A DNA stretch of 64,000 bases from Streptomyces albofaciens JCM 4342 (GCF_008634025.1 NZ_PDCM01000002.1:1302001-1366000), one strand, 5' to 3'. Numbered from the stretch's first letter, positions 24,847-33,235 are shown. Translations and numbers: made by a program. Notes: generated from the letters alone by a model not told the origin.

Positions 24847-25799
24847 CCCTTTCTTCGCAATGTCGCCCGCACCTCGCGCAGCAGGCTGAGCTTGGTCGGC
24901 TTGGGCGGTCCAGGGAGCACGTCGTGGTCGGCGGCCGCGACCGCCCGGAGTGCGGCGCGTCCGCCGCCGACGAAACCGGCGAGCAGCAGTTTGAGCCTGC
25001 CGTGGACGCTACCCACCAGCGGGGTGCCCTCACTCAGCAGCGCGCGGGCGCGTTCCGCCTCGTACGCGATGAGCGCGCGCACCGGTGCGCCCCCGGTCGG
25101 CGCGGCGAGATCCCGCTCGGTGACGCCGAAGCGTTTCATGTCCTCGCCCGGCAGGTAGACGCGGTCCCGGCGCAGGTCCTCGGAGACGTCCTGGAGGTGC
25201 TCGACGATCTGCAGGCCCGTACAGACGGCGTCCGAGGCCCGGACGCGTTCGGGGCTGGCGGTGCCGGTGATGCCCAGGACGAGCCGGCCGACGGGGTTGG
25301 CGGACAGCTCGCAGTAGGCGAGCAGGTCGCCGTACGTCGGATAGCGGCCGACCCGCTGGTCCTGCCGGTTGGCCTCGATCAGGCCGAGGAAGGGCTCGGG
25401 CGTCAGGCCGCAGCGGCGCACGGTGGGGCCCAGGCGGCGCATCAGGGGGTGCAGCGGGCCGGGCGCCCGGTCGCTGAAGACGCGGTAGAGGTCCGCTTCC
25501 AGCGCGTCGAGGAGCGCGAGGCGGTCCTCCCCCTGCTCACGGTCCAGGCCGAGCCGGACGGCGTCGCCGCCGCCGGGTGCCAGGTCGCCGTCGCCGATGT
25601 CGTCCACGAGGCGGGCGAAGCCGTAGACCGCCATCAGGTCCCGCCGCCAGGCGCGGGGCAGGAAGAACGGCGCCACCGGGAAGTTCTCGTGCGCGGCCTG
25701 GTCCAGGACGGTGCGCGACTGCGCGTCGTCGTCGCGGGCGCCGTCCGGCATCCGCTGCCGGACGAGGACATCGCGTGCCCGTGCCATCCCTCGGCTCAC
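24843..25799 (-). CDS. hpnC: Hydroxysqualene synthase, HpnC
   Basis: First gene of the hopanoid operon. This squalene-synthase-family protein (318 aa) converts presqualene diphosphate to hydroxysqualene. The first motif DDIGD lies at 66-70 (GFARLVDDIGD) and the second is EHLQDVSEDLRRDRVYLP. The N-terminal HENFPVAPFFLPRAWR is characteristic of HpnC rather than HpnD. The GTG at 25799 is the furthest sensible start; ribosome binding complementarity is weak. A 400-base promoter region lies upstream. Confidence 0.92.
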   Translation of the reverse strand: MSRGMARARDVLVRQRMPDGARDDDAQSRTVLDQAAHENFPVAPFFLPRAWRRDLMAVYGFARLVDDIGDGDLAPGGGDAVRLGLDREQGEDRLALLDALEADLYRVFSDRAPGPLHPLMRRLGPTVRRCGLTPEPFLGLIEANRQDQRVGRYPTYGDLLAYCELSANPVGRLVLGITGTASPERVRASDAVCTGLQIVEHLQDVSEDLRRDRVYLPGEDMKRFGVTERDLAAPTGGAPVRALIAYEAERARALLSEGTPLVGSVHGRLKLLLAGFVGGGRAALRAVAAADHDVLPGPPKPTKLSLLREVRATLRRKG

Positions 25800-26164
25800 C
25801 GGAGGCTGCCCGGCGCGCTTCGGGGCCGGAGAGTTCCAGTAGCCATTGCCGTCACGCCTCCCGTTCTACACCGCCAAGCCAAAACATCCCATTTCGGACA
25901 CGCCGCATGCCGCGACCGGCCCCATCGGATCCCCGGCCGCCAGGACGGGTACGCATTGCCCGACTTGTGCCACTTGTGCTGTTCAGTACCCGTACAGCTT
26001 ACGCCGTACATCTCTCCGGCGTCCGAGGGGGTGCCGAACCGCGAAGCAACGATCCGGTCAACATCCAACCGACCCGAACTGTTCCGGATTCCGGCCCAGT
26101 TGACCATCTGTTAACGATCACCAGACCAGCGGAAAACCTTCGCCGCCGCCTCGGTGACGATCAA
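25800..26164. promoter_or_regulatory. Promoter region of the hopanoid operon
   Basis: This spacer is less GC-rich than its surroundings and has no convincing gene; the frame crossing it has poor codon bias. Two copies of ACTTGTGC with a nine-base period (25963-25970 and 25972-25979) are the clearest repeated element and are a candidate regulator site. On the minus strand TTGACC near 26060 is a possible -35, but I cannot assign a confident -10. Promoter placement is therefore only regional. Confidence 0.45.
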
Positions 26165-26195
26165 CGGCCCCCGCGAGCCGGACTCGCGGGGGCCG
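26165..26195 (-). terminator. Terminator of the envelope-polymer gene cluster
   Basis: A perfect 13-base stem (CGGCCCCCGCGAG) with a five-base loop lies 22 bases beyond the stop of the ABC ATPase gene. It separates this cluster from the hopanoid promoter region. Confidence 0.75.
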
Positions 26196-26216
26196 TACGG
26201 CGCGCTGCGGAGCGGG

Positions 26217-27014
26217 CTACTTGCCCGTCTCCTTCTCGTACGCCTTGATCACCTCGTCGGTCGGGCCGTCCATCAGCAGCTCGCCCTTCTCCAGCCACAG
26301 CACCCGGTCGCAGGTGTCCCTGATCGACTTGTTGTTGTGGCTGACCAGGAAGACCGTGCCGGCCTCCTTGCGCAGCTCGCGGATGCGGGCCTCGGAGCGC
26401 TTCTGGAACGCCCGGTCACCCGTCGCCAGCGCCTCGTCGATCATCAGGACGTCGTGGTCCTTGGCCGCCGCGATGGAGAACCGCAGCCGCGCCCCCATGC
26501 CGGAGGAGTACGTGCGCATCGGCAGCGAGATGAAGTCGCCCTTCTCGTTGATGCCGGAGAAGTCGACGATGCTCTGGTAGCGCTCGCGCACCTGCTCGCG
26601 GGACATGCCCATCGCCAGACCGCCGAGGATGACGTTCTTCTCGCCGGTCAGGTCGTTCATCAGGGCCGCGTTCACGCCCAGCAGCGACGGCTGGCCGTGC
26701 GAGTAGACCTTGCCGCGCTCCGCGGGCAGCAGGCCGGCGACGGCCTTGAGCAGCGTCGACTTGCCCGAGCCGTTCGAGCCGATCAGCCCGATCGACTCGC
26801 CGCGGTACGCGGTGAAGCTGACGCCCTTGACCGCGTGCACCTCGCGCACCCCGGTGGAGGGCTTGCGGCGGATGATGCGGTTCAGGGCCGCGGTGGCGCT
26901 GCCCTTGCCCGCTCCGGTGCCGTACACCCGGTACACGATGTGCAGGTCGTCCGCGATCACGGTGGGAACGCGGTTTCCGTCCGCCGTCTGCGCGGCGCCC
27001 TCTTGCTCAGCCAC
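26217..27014 (-). CDS. ABC exporter ATPase, TagH/Wzt-like
   Basis: This 265-residue ATPase is of the polysaccharide/teichoic-acid export class. Walker A is GSNGSGKST, the signature is TYSSGMGARLRFS in place of LSGGQ-like, and Walker B is VLMIDEALATGD followed by LVSHN. The degenerate signature ending in SSGM and the N-terminal VYRVYGTG insertion are typical of TagH, RfbE and Wzt. There is no C-terminal carbohydrate-binding domain, so polymer recognition must lie elsewhere. The GTG at 27014 lies within the last codons of the permease gene (eight-base overlap), confirming the pair. Confidence 0.9.
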   Translation of the reverse strand: MAEQEGAAQTADGNRVPTVIADDLHIVYRVYGTGAGKGSATAALNRIIRRKPSTGVREVHAVKGVSFTAYRGESIGLIGSNGSGKSTLLKAVAGLLPAERGKVYSHGQPSLLGVNAALMNDLTGEKNVILGGLAMGMSREQVRERYQSIVDFSGINEKGDFISLPMRTYSSGMGARLRFSIAAAKDHDVLMIDEALATGDRAFQKRSEARIRELRKEAGTVFLVSHNNKSIRDTCDRVLWLEKGELLMDGPTDEVIKAYEKETGK

Positions 27015-27945
27015 GGCCGTAGCGCTCCTCAGCCTTCCAGAAGTACACGAAGCCGGCGATGCCCATCACCAGCGCCCAGCCGACGGCCAGCGGCCACACG
27101 TGCGGCGGCAGCTTGTCGGAGGTGAAGCTGTCGATCAGCGCGAAGCGCATCAGGTCGATGAAGACCACGGCCGGGTTGCAGTCCAGCACGACGTGCACGA
27201 AGGCCGGGACCGCCTTCTCCTTGAGGATCACGTCGATGCTGAACATCACGCCGGACGCGTACATCCACGTCCGCATGATGAAGGGCATCAGCTGCGCCAG
27301 GTCGGGCGTCTTGCTGCCCAGACGGGCCATGACCATCGCGAGGCCGGTGTTGAAGACGAACTGCAGCACCAGGGCCGGGATCGCCAGCAGCCAGGACCAG
27401 GTGGGCACCTGCCCGTAGCCCAGCAGGATGAGGACCAGCACGCCCATCGAGAACAGCAGCTGCTGGAGCTGCATCAGGCAGAACGAGATGGGCAGGCAGG
27501 CGCGCGGGAAGTGCAGGGCACGCACCAGGCCCAGGTTCCCGGAGATCGCGCGGGTGCCGGCCATCACCGAGCTCTGCGTGAAGGTGAAGATGAAGACACC
27601 GGTGACCAGGAAGGGCACATAGTCCTCGACCCCGCGGCTGGTGCCGATCAGCAGGCCGAAGATGAGGTAGTAGACGAGCGCGTTCAGCAGGGGCGTCACC
27701 ACCTGCCAGACCTGGCCCAGCTTCGCCTGGCTGTACTGCGCGGTCAGCTTCGCGCTGGCGAAGGCTGAGATGAAATGCCGCCGTTCCCACAGCTGCCGCA
27801 CGTACTCCGGCAGGCTGGGCCGGGCCCCGCTCTGCGTGAGCCCGTACTTGCGGGCCAGCTCGGCGCGGGACAGCCCGTCGTCGGATGTTGGCGGGGCACT
27901 CATGGCGACCGCACTGTCGTGCGTAGTCTCGCTCACTGTTGACAC
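27007..27945 (-). CDS. ABC-2 type export permease, TagG/Wzm-like
   Basis: This integral membrane protein has six predicted helices. The ABC-2 family hallmarks are the early amphipathic segment ELWERRHFISAFASAK-like region, the KLGQVWQVVTPLLNALVYY helix and the terminal YFWKAEERYGRG. With the following ATPase gene it would form an exporter for an undecaprenyl- or lipid-linked glycan or phosphopolymer. I chose the GTG at 27945 (312 aa) because GAGGA sits five bases upstream; TTG at 27957 and GTG at 27936 are alternatives. A cytoplasmic tail of about 50 residues precedes the first helix. Confidence 0.88.
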   Translation of the reverse strand: MSTVSETTHDSAVAMSAPPTSDDGLSRAELARKYGLTQSGARPSLPEYVRQLWERRHFISAFASAKLTAQYSQAKLGQVWQVVTPLLNALVYYLIFGLLIGTSRGVEDYVPFLVTGVFIFTFTQSSVMAGTRAISGNLGLVRALHFPRACLPISFCLMQLQQLLFSMGVLVLILLGYGQVPTWSWLLAIPALVLQFVFNTGLAMVMARLGSKTPDLAQLMPFIMRTWMYASGVMFSIDVILKEKAVPAFVHVVLDCNPAVVFIDLMRFALIDSFTSDKLPPHVWPLAVGWALVMGIAGFVYFWKAEERYGRG

Positions 27946-28014
27946 TTTCGTCCTCAAGGTGCGCTGCCGGGGCCGTGCCCCGGCTCGCGCCTGATGCTCT
28001 CAGATACGAGCTTG

Positions 28015-28887
28015 TCAGATGACGGGAGGGCGGCCCAGCCGGGTCAGGCGCCACACGGTACGCCACTTCATCGGACGCCTGGGACCACAGGACGTGGACC
28101 AGCCCTCCTTGAAGCCGCCCAGCCAGGCACGCAGGGCGGGCCGCGAGGGCCGCCGGGCCAGGGTGAGCAGGAACCAGACACCGAGATAGACCGGAACCAG
28201 CGGGGCCGGAAGATTGCGGCGGGCCAGCCAGACCCGGTTGCGGGCCACCATGCGGTGGTAGACCGCGTGCCGGCTGGGGGCGTGGGTGGGGTGCAGCAGC
28301 ACCATGTCCGACCGGTAGTCGATCATCCAGCCCGCGTCCAGGGCCCGCCACGCCAGGTCGGTCTCCTCATGGGCGTAGAAGAAGTCGTCGGGCAGCCCGC
28401 CGACCTCCTGGAAGACCTTCGTACGGACCGCGTTCGCGCCACCGAGGAAGGTGGTGACGCGGGAGGACCGCATCGGGTCGGAGGCCCGCAGCCGCGGCAC
28501 GTGGCGGCGCTGGGTCTCCCCCGTCTCCGGGTCCGCGATGCGGAAGCTGATGATGCCCAGCTTCTTGTCGCGGGCGAACGCCTCGCGGCACAGCTCGGCC
28601 GTGTCCGCCCGGTCCAGCAGCCCGTCGTCGTCCAGGAACAGCAGCACGTCCACCTCGCTGCCGCCCGGCCCGAACGCCTCGATGCCGACGTTGCGCCCGG
28701 CCGGGATGCCGACGTTCTCCGGCAGCTCCACGGTCCGTACGCCCTCGGGCAGCGGCGGCAGCGGCGAGCCGTTGCCGACGACCACGACCTCGATGTGCTC
28801 GCCGTGCTGCTTGGCGACCGAGTCGAGCAGCGCGCGCAGCTCGTCGGGGCGGTTGCCCATGGTCAGGACGACGGCGCCGACCTTCAT
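28015..28887 (-). CDS. Family 2 glycosyltransferase
   Basis: The protein has a GT-A fold: VGAVVLTMGNRPDELRALL at the start, the nucleotide-binding DDD in LLFLDDDGLLD (DxD), and FFYAHEETDLAWR as the acceptor-side ED motif. The C-terminus, with VYLGVWFLLTLARR, contains one membrane-associated segment. Size (290 aa) suits a rhamnosyl- or hexosyl-transferase acting on a lipid-linked acceptor. The ATG at 28887 is 14 bases after the CDP-alcohol transferase stop, in the same operon as the ABC exporter. It presumably decorates or primes the exported molecule. Confidence 0.85.
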   Translation of the reverse strand: MKVGAVVLTMGNRPDELRALLDSVAKQHGEHIEVVVVGNGSPLPPLPEGVRTVELPENVGIPAGRNVGIEAFGPGGSEVDVLLFLDDDGLLDRADTAELCREAFARDKKLGIISFRIADPETGETQRRHVPRLRASDPMRSSRVTTFLGGANAVRTKVFQEVGGLPDDFFYAHEETDLAWRALDAGWMIDYRSDMVLLHPTHAPSRHAVYHRMVARNRVWLARRNLPAPLVPVYLGVWFLLTLARRPSRPALRAWLGGFKEGWSTSCGPRRPMKWRTVWRLTRLGRPPVI

Positions 28888-28901
28888 CTCTCGCGCCCCC
28901 G

Positions 28902-29681
28902 TCACTTGAGCCTGCTGGAGGCGAGGATGGACACCAGGTGCAGCACGGTCTGCAGGAGCGCGATGCCGGCCATCACCGCGACACCGAGCCGCGAGAAGAA
29001 CAGGTCGCCCCGTACCGCGTCCACGACCGCCAGGAGCAGGATCACCAGCGACGCCTCGATGCCGAGGATCAGCCGGTGGAACTTCAGCGCGGCGGCCGCC
29101 TTGCGGGCCAGCGCCATACCGGACGAGCGCGGCTCGGACGCCGCTTCCTTGACCGGCGGCAGTCCGCCCTGGTGGCGGGCCACGCCGACCAGGTCGGTCT
29201 CCGCCTTGATCAGGATCGCGCCGAGGGCGGCGAGGGTGCCCAGGAAGGCCCACAGCCAGTCGATCCGCCCCGAGCCCCACAGGTCGGCGGCGCGCAGGCC
29301 GAAGCCGACCAGCACGGCGGCGTCGGTGAGGTAGGCGCCGACCCGGTCCAGGTAGACCCCGCCGAGCGAGAACTGCTTCTTCCAGCGGGCCACCTCGCCG
29401 TCGACACAGTCGAGCAGCAGGTAGAGCTGGACCATCACCACCCCGAGCACGGCCCCCCAGACGCCCGGCACCAGCAGGGCCGGGGCGGCGAGGACGCCGC
29501 AGAGGGTCATCACATAGGTCAGCTGGTTCGGCGTGACCCTGGTGTTCACCAGGTACCGGTCGCAGCGCAGCGAGATCTCCCGCATGTACAGGCGACCGGC
29601 CCAGTGCTCACCGCTGCGCCGGTCCTTGACACCCGCGGGGTGCACGACCGGGCGGAGTTCAGCTACTGACGGCTTGTGCAT
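28902..29681 (-). CDS. CDP-alcohol phosphatidyltransferase-like membrane protein (motif lacks last Asp)
   Basis: This 259-residue protein has about six membrane helices and a CDP-alcohol transferase motif starting at Asp91: DCVDGEVAR, then Gly108, Asp112. The family motif requires D(x2)DG(x2)AR(x8)G(x3)D(x3)D, but the final position, residue 116, is Ala; the last Asp is the proposed general base. The rest of the fold looks intact. The enzyme may use another residue (Asp120 is nearby) or a different chemistry. Its 5' end overlaps the dehydrogenase gene by 23 bases. The family normally transfers a phospho-alcohol or phospholipid head from a CDP-linked donor. Confidence 0.82.
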   Translation of the reverse strand: MHKPSVAELRPVVHPAGVKDRRSGEHWAGRLYMREISLRCDRYLVNTRVTPNQLTYVMTLCGVLAAPALLVPGVWGAVLGVVMVQLYLLLDCVDGEVARWKKQFSLGGVYLDRVGAYLTDAAVLVGFGLRAADLWGSGRIDWLWAFLGTLAALGAILIKAETDLVGVARHQGGLPPVKEAASEPRSSGMALARKAAAALKFHRLILGIEASLVILLLAVVDAVRGDLFFSRLGVAVMAGIALLQTVLHLVSILASSRLK

Positions 29682-30720
29682 AGTCGGCGTAGGCGTCCCT
29701 GATCTGGTCGGTGGACAGGTCGAGGTGTTCGAGGATCGTGTAGCGGCCCGGGCGGGTCTGCGGCGCGTACTCGACGGCCCGGACGAACTCCTCGTCGCTG
29801 AAGCCGATCTCGCCGGGCGTCACCGGCAGGCCGTGCCGCCTGAGCACCTCGATCATCAGCCCGCAGGTCTCCTTGTCGCCGCGCAGGTGCGTGGCGAAGG
29901 CGGCGCCGAGGCCGCACTGCTCGCCGTGGCTCGCCGCCCGCTTCGGGTACAGGAGGTCGAAGGCGTGGTTGATCTCGTGGCAGGCGCCGGAGGCCGGGCG
30001 GCTGTCGCCGGCCACCGACATGGAGATGCCGGTCAGGACCAGGCCCTCGGCCAGCACCTGGAGGAAGCCGTCGTCGCCGACGCCGCCGGGGTGGCGCAGC
30101 ACGGCCTCGCCGGCCTGGCGTGCCATGGCGGCAGCCAGCCCGTCGATGTCCTCGCCGGTCTCGCGGTGCGACAGTTCCCAGTCGGCGACCGCGGAGATGT
30201 TGGAGATGGCGTCGCCGATCCCGGACCGTACGAAGCGGACCGGGGCCTCGCGGATGATGTCGAGGTCGATCACCACGGCGATCGGGTTGGGCACGCCGTA
30301 CGAACCGCGGCCCGCGTCGTTGTCGAGGGTGGCGACCGGCGAGCACAGGCCGTCGTGCGACAGGTTCGTCGCGACGGCGACCAGCGGCAGGCCGATCCGG
30401 GCCGCCGCGTACTTCGCGCAGTCGATGATCTTGCCGCCGCCCAGGCCCACGACCGCGTCGTAGTGGCCCTTCTTCATGGCGTCGCCGAGCTTGATCGCGT
30501 CGTCCAGCGTGCCGCCGCCGACCTCGTACCAGTCGGCGCCGGGCAGCATCGGGCACAGCCGCTCCCGCAGCCGGGCGCCGGAGCCGCCGCTGATGGCGAC
30601 GGCCAGCTTCCCGGACGCGGAGATGCGCTGGTCGGCCAGCAGGCCCGCCAGGTCGTCCAGTGCGCCGGCGCTGATGTCGACGACGACCGGGGACGGAATC
30701 AGGCGGGTCAGTACCGGCAT
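29659..30720 (-). CDS. Iron-type alcohol dehydrogenase, glycerol-1-phosphate dehydrogenase-like
   Basis: This 353-residue protein is of the DHQ synthase/iron-containing dehydrogenase fold. The NAD-binding strand-loop VVGLGGGKIIDCAKYAA, NLSHDGLCSPVA and metal ligands in SGACHEINHAFD and SHGEQCGLG resemble sn-glycerol-1-phosphate dehydrogenase (archaeal EgsA, Bacillus AraM). It would therefore reduce a dihydroxyacetone-phosphate-like ketose phosphate to a polyol phosphate. In this operon it sits between a nucleotidyltransferase and a CDP-alcohol transferase, as expected for making the phosphoalcohol to be activated. The exact substrate is an inference. The ATG at 30720 overlaps the preceding stop. 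Confidence 0.82.
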   Translation of the reverse strand: MPVLTRLIPSPVVVDISAGALDDLAGLLADQRISASGKLAVAISGGSGARLRERLCPMLPGADWYEVGGGTLDDAIKLGDAMKKGHYDAVVGLGGGKIIDCAKYAAARIGLPLVAVATNLSHDGLCSPVATLDNDAGRGSYGVPNPIAVVIDLDIIREAPVRFVRSGIGDAISNISAVADWELSHRETGEDIDGLAAAMARQAGEAVLRHPGGVGDDGFLQVLAEGLVLTGISMSVAGDSRPASGACHEINHAFDLLYPKRAASHGEQCGLGAAFATHLRGDKETCGLMIEVLRRHGLPVTPGEIGFSDEEFVRAVEYAPQTRPGRYTILEHLDLSTDQIRDAYADYAQAVSS

Positions 30721-31445
30721 GCGATCTCACGGCCCTTCGCGAGGTCGTCGTGGTTGTCGATCTCGACCCACGCGACCTCGCCGATCGGCGCCACGTCGAC
30801 CTTGAAGCCGCGGTTGACCAGCTCCTGGTAGCCGTCCTCGTAGTACAGGTCGGGGTCGCGCTCGAAGGTGGTCTTCAGCGCGTCCGCCAGCTCCTCGGCG
30901 GCCGAGCCCTCGATGAGGGTGACGCCGATGTACTCGCCGGTGGCCTCCGCCGGGTCCATCAGCTTGGTGATCTTCTGGACGCCCTTGTCGGGGTCCACGA
31001 CGACCTTCATCTCCTCGTCGGCCAGCCGCTTGACCGTGTCCAGCGCGAGGATGATCTTTCGGCCGTCGCCGCGGGCGGCGAGCAGCGTCTTCTCGACGGA
31101 GACCGGGTGCACGGTGTCACCGTTGGCGAGGATCACATCGTGCTTGATCGCGTCCCGGCCGCACCACAGGGAGTAGGCGTTGTTCCACTCCTCGGCCTTG
31201 TCGTTGTCGATGAGGGTGAGCTTGAGGCCGTACTTCTCCTCCAGCGCTGCCTTGCGCTCGTACACGGCCTCCTTGCGGTAGCCGACGATGATCGCGACCT
31301 CGGTCAGGCCGATCTCGGCGAAGTTGCCGAGCGTCAGGTCCAGGATGGTGGTGTCACCATCGACCGGCACCAGCGCCTTGGGCAGGGTGTCGGTGTAGGG
31401 ACGCAGACGCCGTCCGGCGCCGGCGGCCAGCACGAGGCCGATCAT
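30708..31445 (-). CDS. Sugar-phosphate/alcohol-phosphate nucleotidyltransferase
   Basis: This protein has a GT-A-like nucleotidyltransferase fold. N-terminal GLVLAAGAGRRLRPYTDTLPKAL carries the NTP-binding GxGxR and PK motif; Asp in ANGDTVHP and late Asp in VEIDNHDDLA are the metal ligands. Size (245 aa) and the EWNNAYSLW segment resemble CTP:phosphocholine cytidylyltransferases (LicC type) more than glucose-1-phosphate enzymes. Two CDP-alcohol-type transferases are in the same operon, so a CDP-alcohol product is likely. The ATG at 31445 overlaps the upstream gene's stop by four bases. Confidence 0.85.
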   Translation of the reverse strand: MIGLVLAAGAGRRLRPYTDTLPKALVPVDGDTTILDLTLGNFAEIGLTEVAIIVGYRKEAVYERKAALEEKYGLKLTLIDNDKAEEWNNAYSLWCGRDAIKHDVILANGDTVHPVSVEKTLLAARGDGRKIILALDTVKRLADEEMKVVVDPDKGVQKITKLMDPAEATGEYIGVTLIEGSAAEELADALKTTFERDPDLYYEDGYQELVNRGFKVDVAPIGEVAWVEIDNHDDLAKGREIACRY

Positions 31446-33235
31446 GCGGGTTCTCCTTCATCGTGTACGGCGGGTGCTCCGGAGGACACCCAGAAACGGA
31501 TGCTCTCGGCGAGCACCAGCAGCGCCAGGACCACTGCCAGGGCCGTCAGCGCGATTGTGAAACCTGTCGAGTGCAGCAGGGCCGCGAGGAGGACAACGAC
31601 CAGCGTGCGTCCCTCGTGCCCGCCGGTGGCCCGCACCAGCCACCGCGGCGGGGCCCCGGCACCCACGCGGATGCGGTAGACGGTGTCGTAGTGATGGTAG
31701 GCGACCGCCGCGACCAGCCCGAACGCCGCGGGCAGCGCCTGGTCGGCGCCGGAGCGCGCCGCCACGACCAGGATGGTGACGTACTCGGCCGCCCGGAAGA
31801 GCGGCGGGACGAGCCAGTCGAGCGGGCCCTTGAGGGGGCGGGCGACGGCCTGGCCGGAGAAGAGGGCGTAGATGACCGCGATGACCACGGTCGTCCACGT
31901 CACGGGCTCGTCCTGGAAGATCACCCAGGTCAGGAGACAGGCGGCGCCGAGGAAGGCCATGACGGGAGCGGTGAAAGCGCCGCCGCTGCCGCCCCGGGCG
32001 AACAGCGCGGCGAGCGGCCCGGAGTCCGCGAGGTCGGCGAGTGCGGCCGCCGCCCGGTCGGTGCGGCGGGCGCGCCGCGTGAGCGAGCGCAGCACCCGGC
32101 CCGCCGTGGTGTAGCAGGCGGCCAGGGCGCAGCCGACGAGCAGCGCGTAGAAGACGATGCGCGGGGTGGTGCAGGCGGTCAGTACGGCGATCATGGCCCA
32201 GCGCTCGCCGATGGGCAGCACGATCATCCGGCGCACCCAGACCGTCCAGCCGACGCTGTCGAGCCGGTCGGACAGGGCCGCGGTGGGGCTGGTGTTGCCG
32301 GTGGCGTCGTGGTTCGCCTCGTTGAAGGAGAAGTCGACGACATGTCGGCAGGTCTGGAGCACCATCGCCCCCAGGGCCAGTGCCCACACGTCGTCGCCCC
32401 CGCGCGCCGCGCCGAGCGCCAGGCCCGCGTAGTACGCGTACTCCTTCGCGCGGTCGAAGGTCGCGTCGAGCCAGGCGCCCATCGTCGAGTACTGGAGCGA
32501 GTAGCGGGCGAGCTGCCCGTCGGTGCAGTCCAGGACGAAGGAGAAGATCAGGAGCAGCCCCGCGGCGATGAAACCGCCGCGGCTGCCGGTGGCCGCGCAG
32601 CCCGCCGCGACCAGCGCGGTGAGCAGCGACGCGGTGGTGACCTGGTTGGGGGTCAGGCCGCGGCGCGCGCACCAGCGGGCGAGGTAGCGGGAGTACGGGC
32701 TGATGAAGAAGGTGGTGAAGAACCCGTCGCGGGCCTTGACGGCGGTACGCAGCCGTACGGCCTCGTCGTCGACGGCGGCGACGGCCTCCTCGGCCGTGGC
32801 GCGCTCGGCGGGCGTCAGCGGCACGGCCGCGACCAGGCTGCCCAGCTCGATCTGCTGGGGCGCGGCGTCCTCGGCCGCCATGCCCTCGGCGAGCGCGTCG
32901 GGGAGGACGTCCACGCGGTAGCGGGTGCCGGGACCGGCGGGGACCGCGGCGGCGGCGCGCCGGAGCGCGGCGCGCGCCTCGGGCTGCGCCGTGACGGCGC
33001 CCGGCACGGCGGCGGCCGGGAAACGCGGATCGGTCAGCGCCAGCCGGAGGCTGTGCAGGTGGCCGACGAAGCGCGGGTCGACGACGGCGACGCGTTCATC
33101 GGCCGGGACCTCGGCGAGCGCATCGGCCACGGCCGCGGCGCCGTCCGCCGTACGGACGTCGAAGCCCAGCGAGCGCAGGGCGGCTTCGAGCGGCGACCCG
33201 GCGACCGGCGGACCGGTGAGGATGGCGGTCGACAG
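31442..33235 (-). CDS. DUF5941/CDP-alcohol phosphatidyltransferase fusion, probable CTG start
   Basis: This protein of about 597 residues has three parts. The N-terminal region of about 165 residues resembles the degenerate nucleotidyltransferase half of inositol-phosphate cytidylyltransferase/transferase fusions. A CDP-alcohol transferase domain follows with the complete motif (Asp236, Asp239-Gly240, Arg244, Gly253, Asp257, Asp261). A multi-helix C-terminal DUF5941 domain completes it. The conserved-looking N-terminus STAILTGPPVAGSPL begins at CTG (33235-33233), nine bases after AAGGAG; the frame has a TGA just before it and no ATG, GTG or TTG until 33130. It heads the seven-gene envelope operon. 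Confidence 0.75.
   Translation of the reverse strand: MSTAILTGPPVAGSPLEAALRSLGFDVRTADGAAAVADALAEVPADERVAVVDPRFVGHLHSLRLALTDPRFPAAAVPGAVTAQPEARAALRRAAAAVPAGPGTRYRVDVLPDALAEGMAAEDAAPQQIELGSLVAAVPLTPAERATAEEAVAAVDDEAVRLRTAVKARDGFFTTFFISPYSRYLARWCARRGLTPNQVTTASLLTALVAAGCAATGSRGGFIAAGLLLIFSFVLDCTDGQLARYSLQYSTMGAWLDATFDRAKEYAYYAGLALGAARGGDDVWALALGAMVLQTCRHVVDFSFNEANHDATGNTSPTAALSDRLDSVGWTVWVRRMIVLPIGERWAMIAVLTACTTPRIVFYALLVGCALAACYTTAGRVLRSLTRRARRTDRAAAALADLADSGPLAALFARGGSGGAFTAPVMAFLGAACLLTWVIFQDEPVTWTTVVIAVIYALFSGQAVARPLKGPLDWLVPPLFRAAEYVTILVVAARSGADQALPAAFGLVAAVAYHHYDTVYRIRVGAGAPPRWLVRATGGHEGRTLVVVLLAALLHSTGFTIALTALAVVLALLVLAESIRFWVSSGAPAVHDEGEPA

Noticed and set aside
25796..26107. A 103-codon minus-strand frame whose stop overlaps the hpnC start as GTGA
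   Set aside because: Composition is unlike neighbouring genes (poor GC3, many Trp/Cys/Met), there is no good ribosome binding site, and it covers the only room for the operon promoter. The overlap is likely chance.
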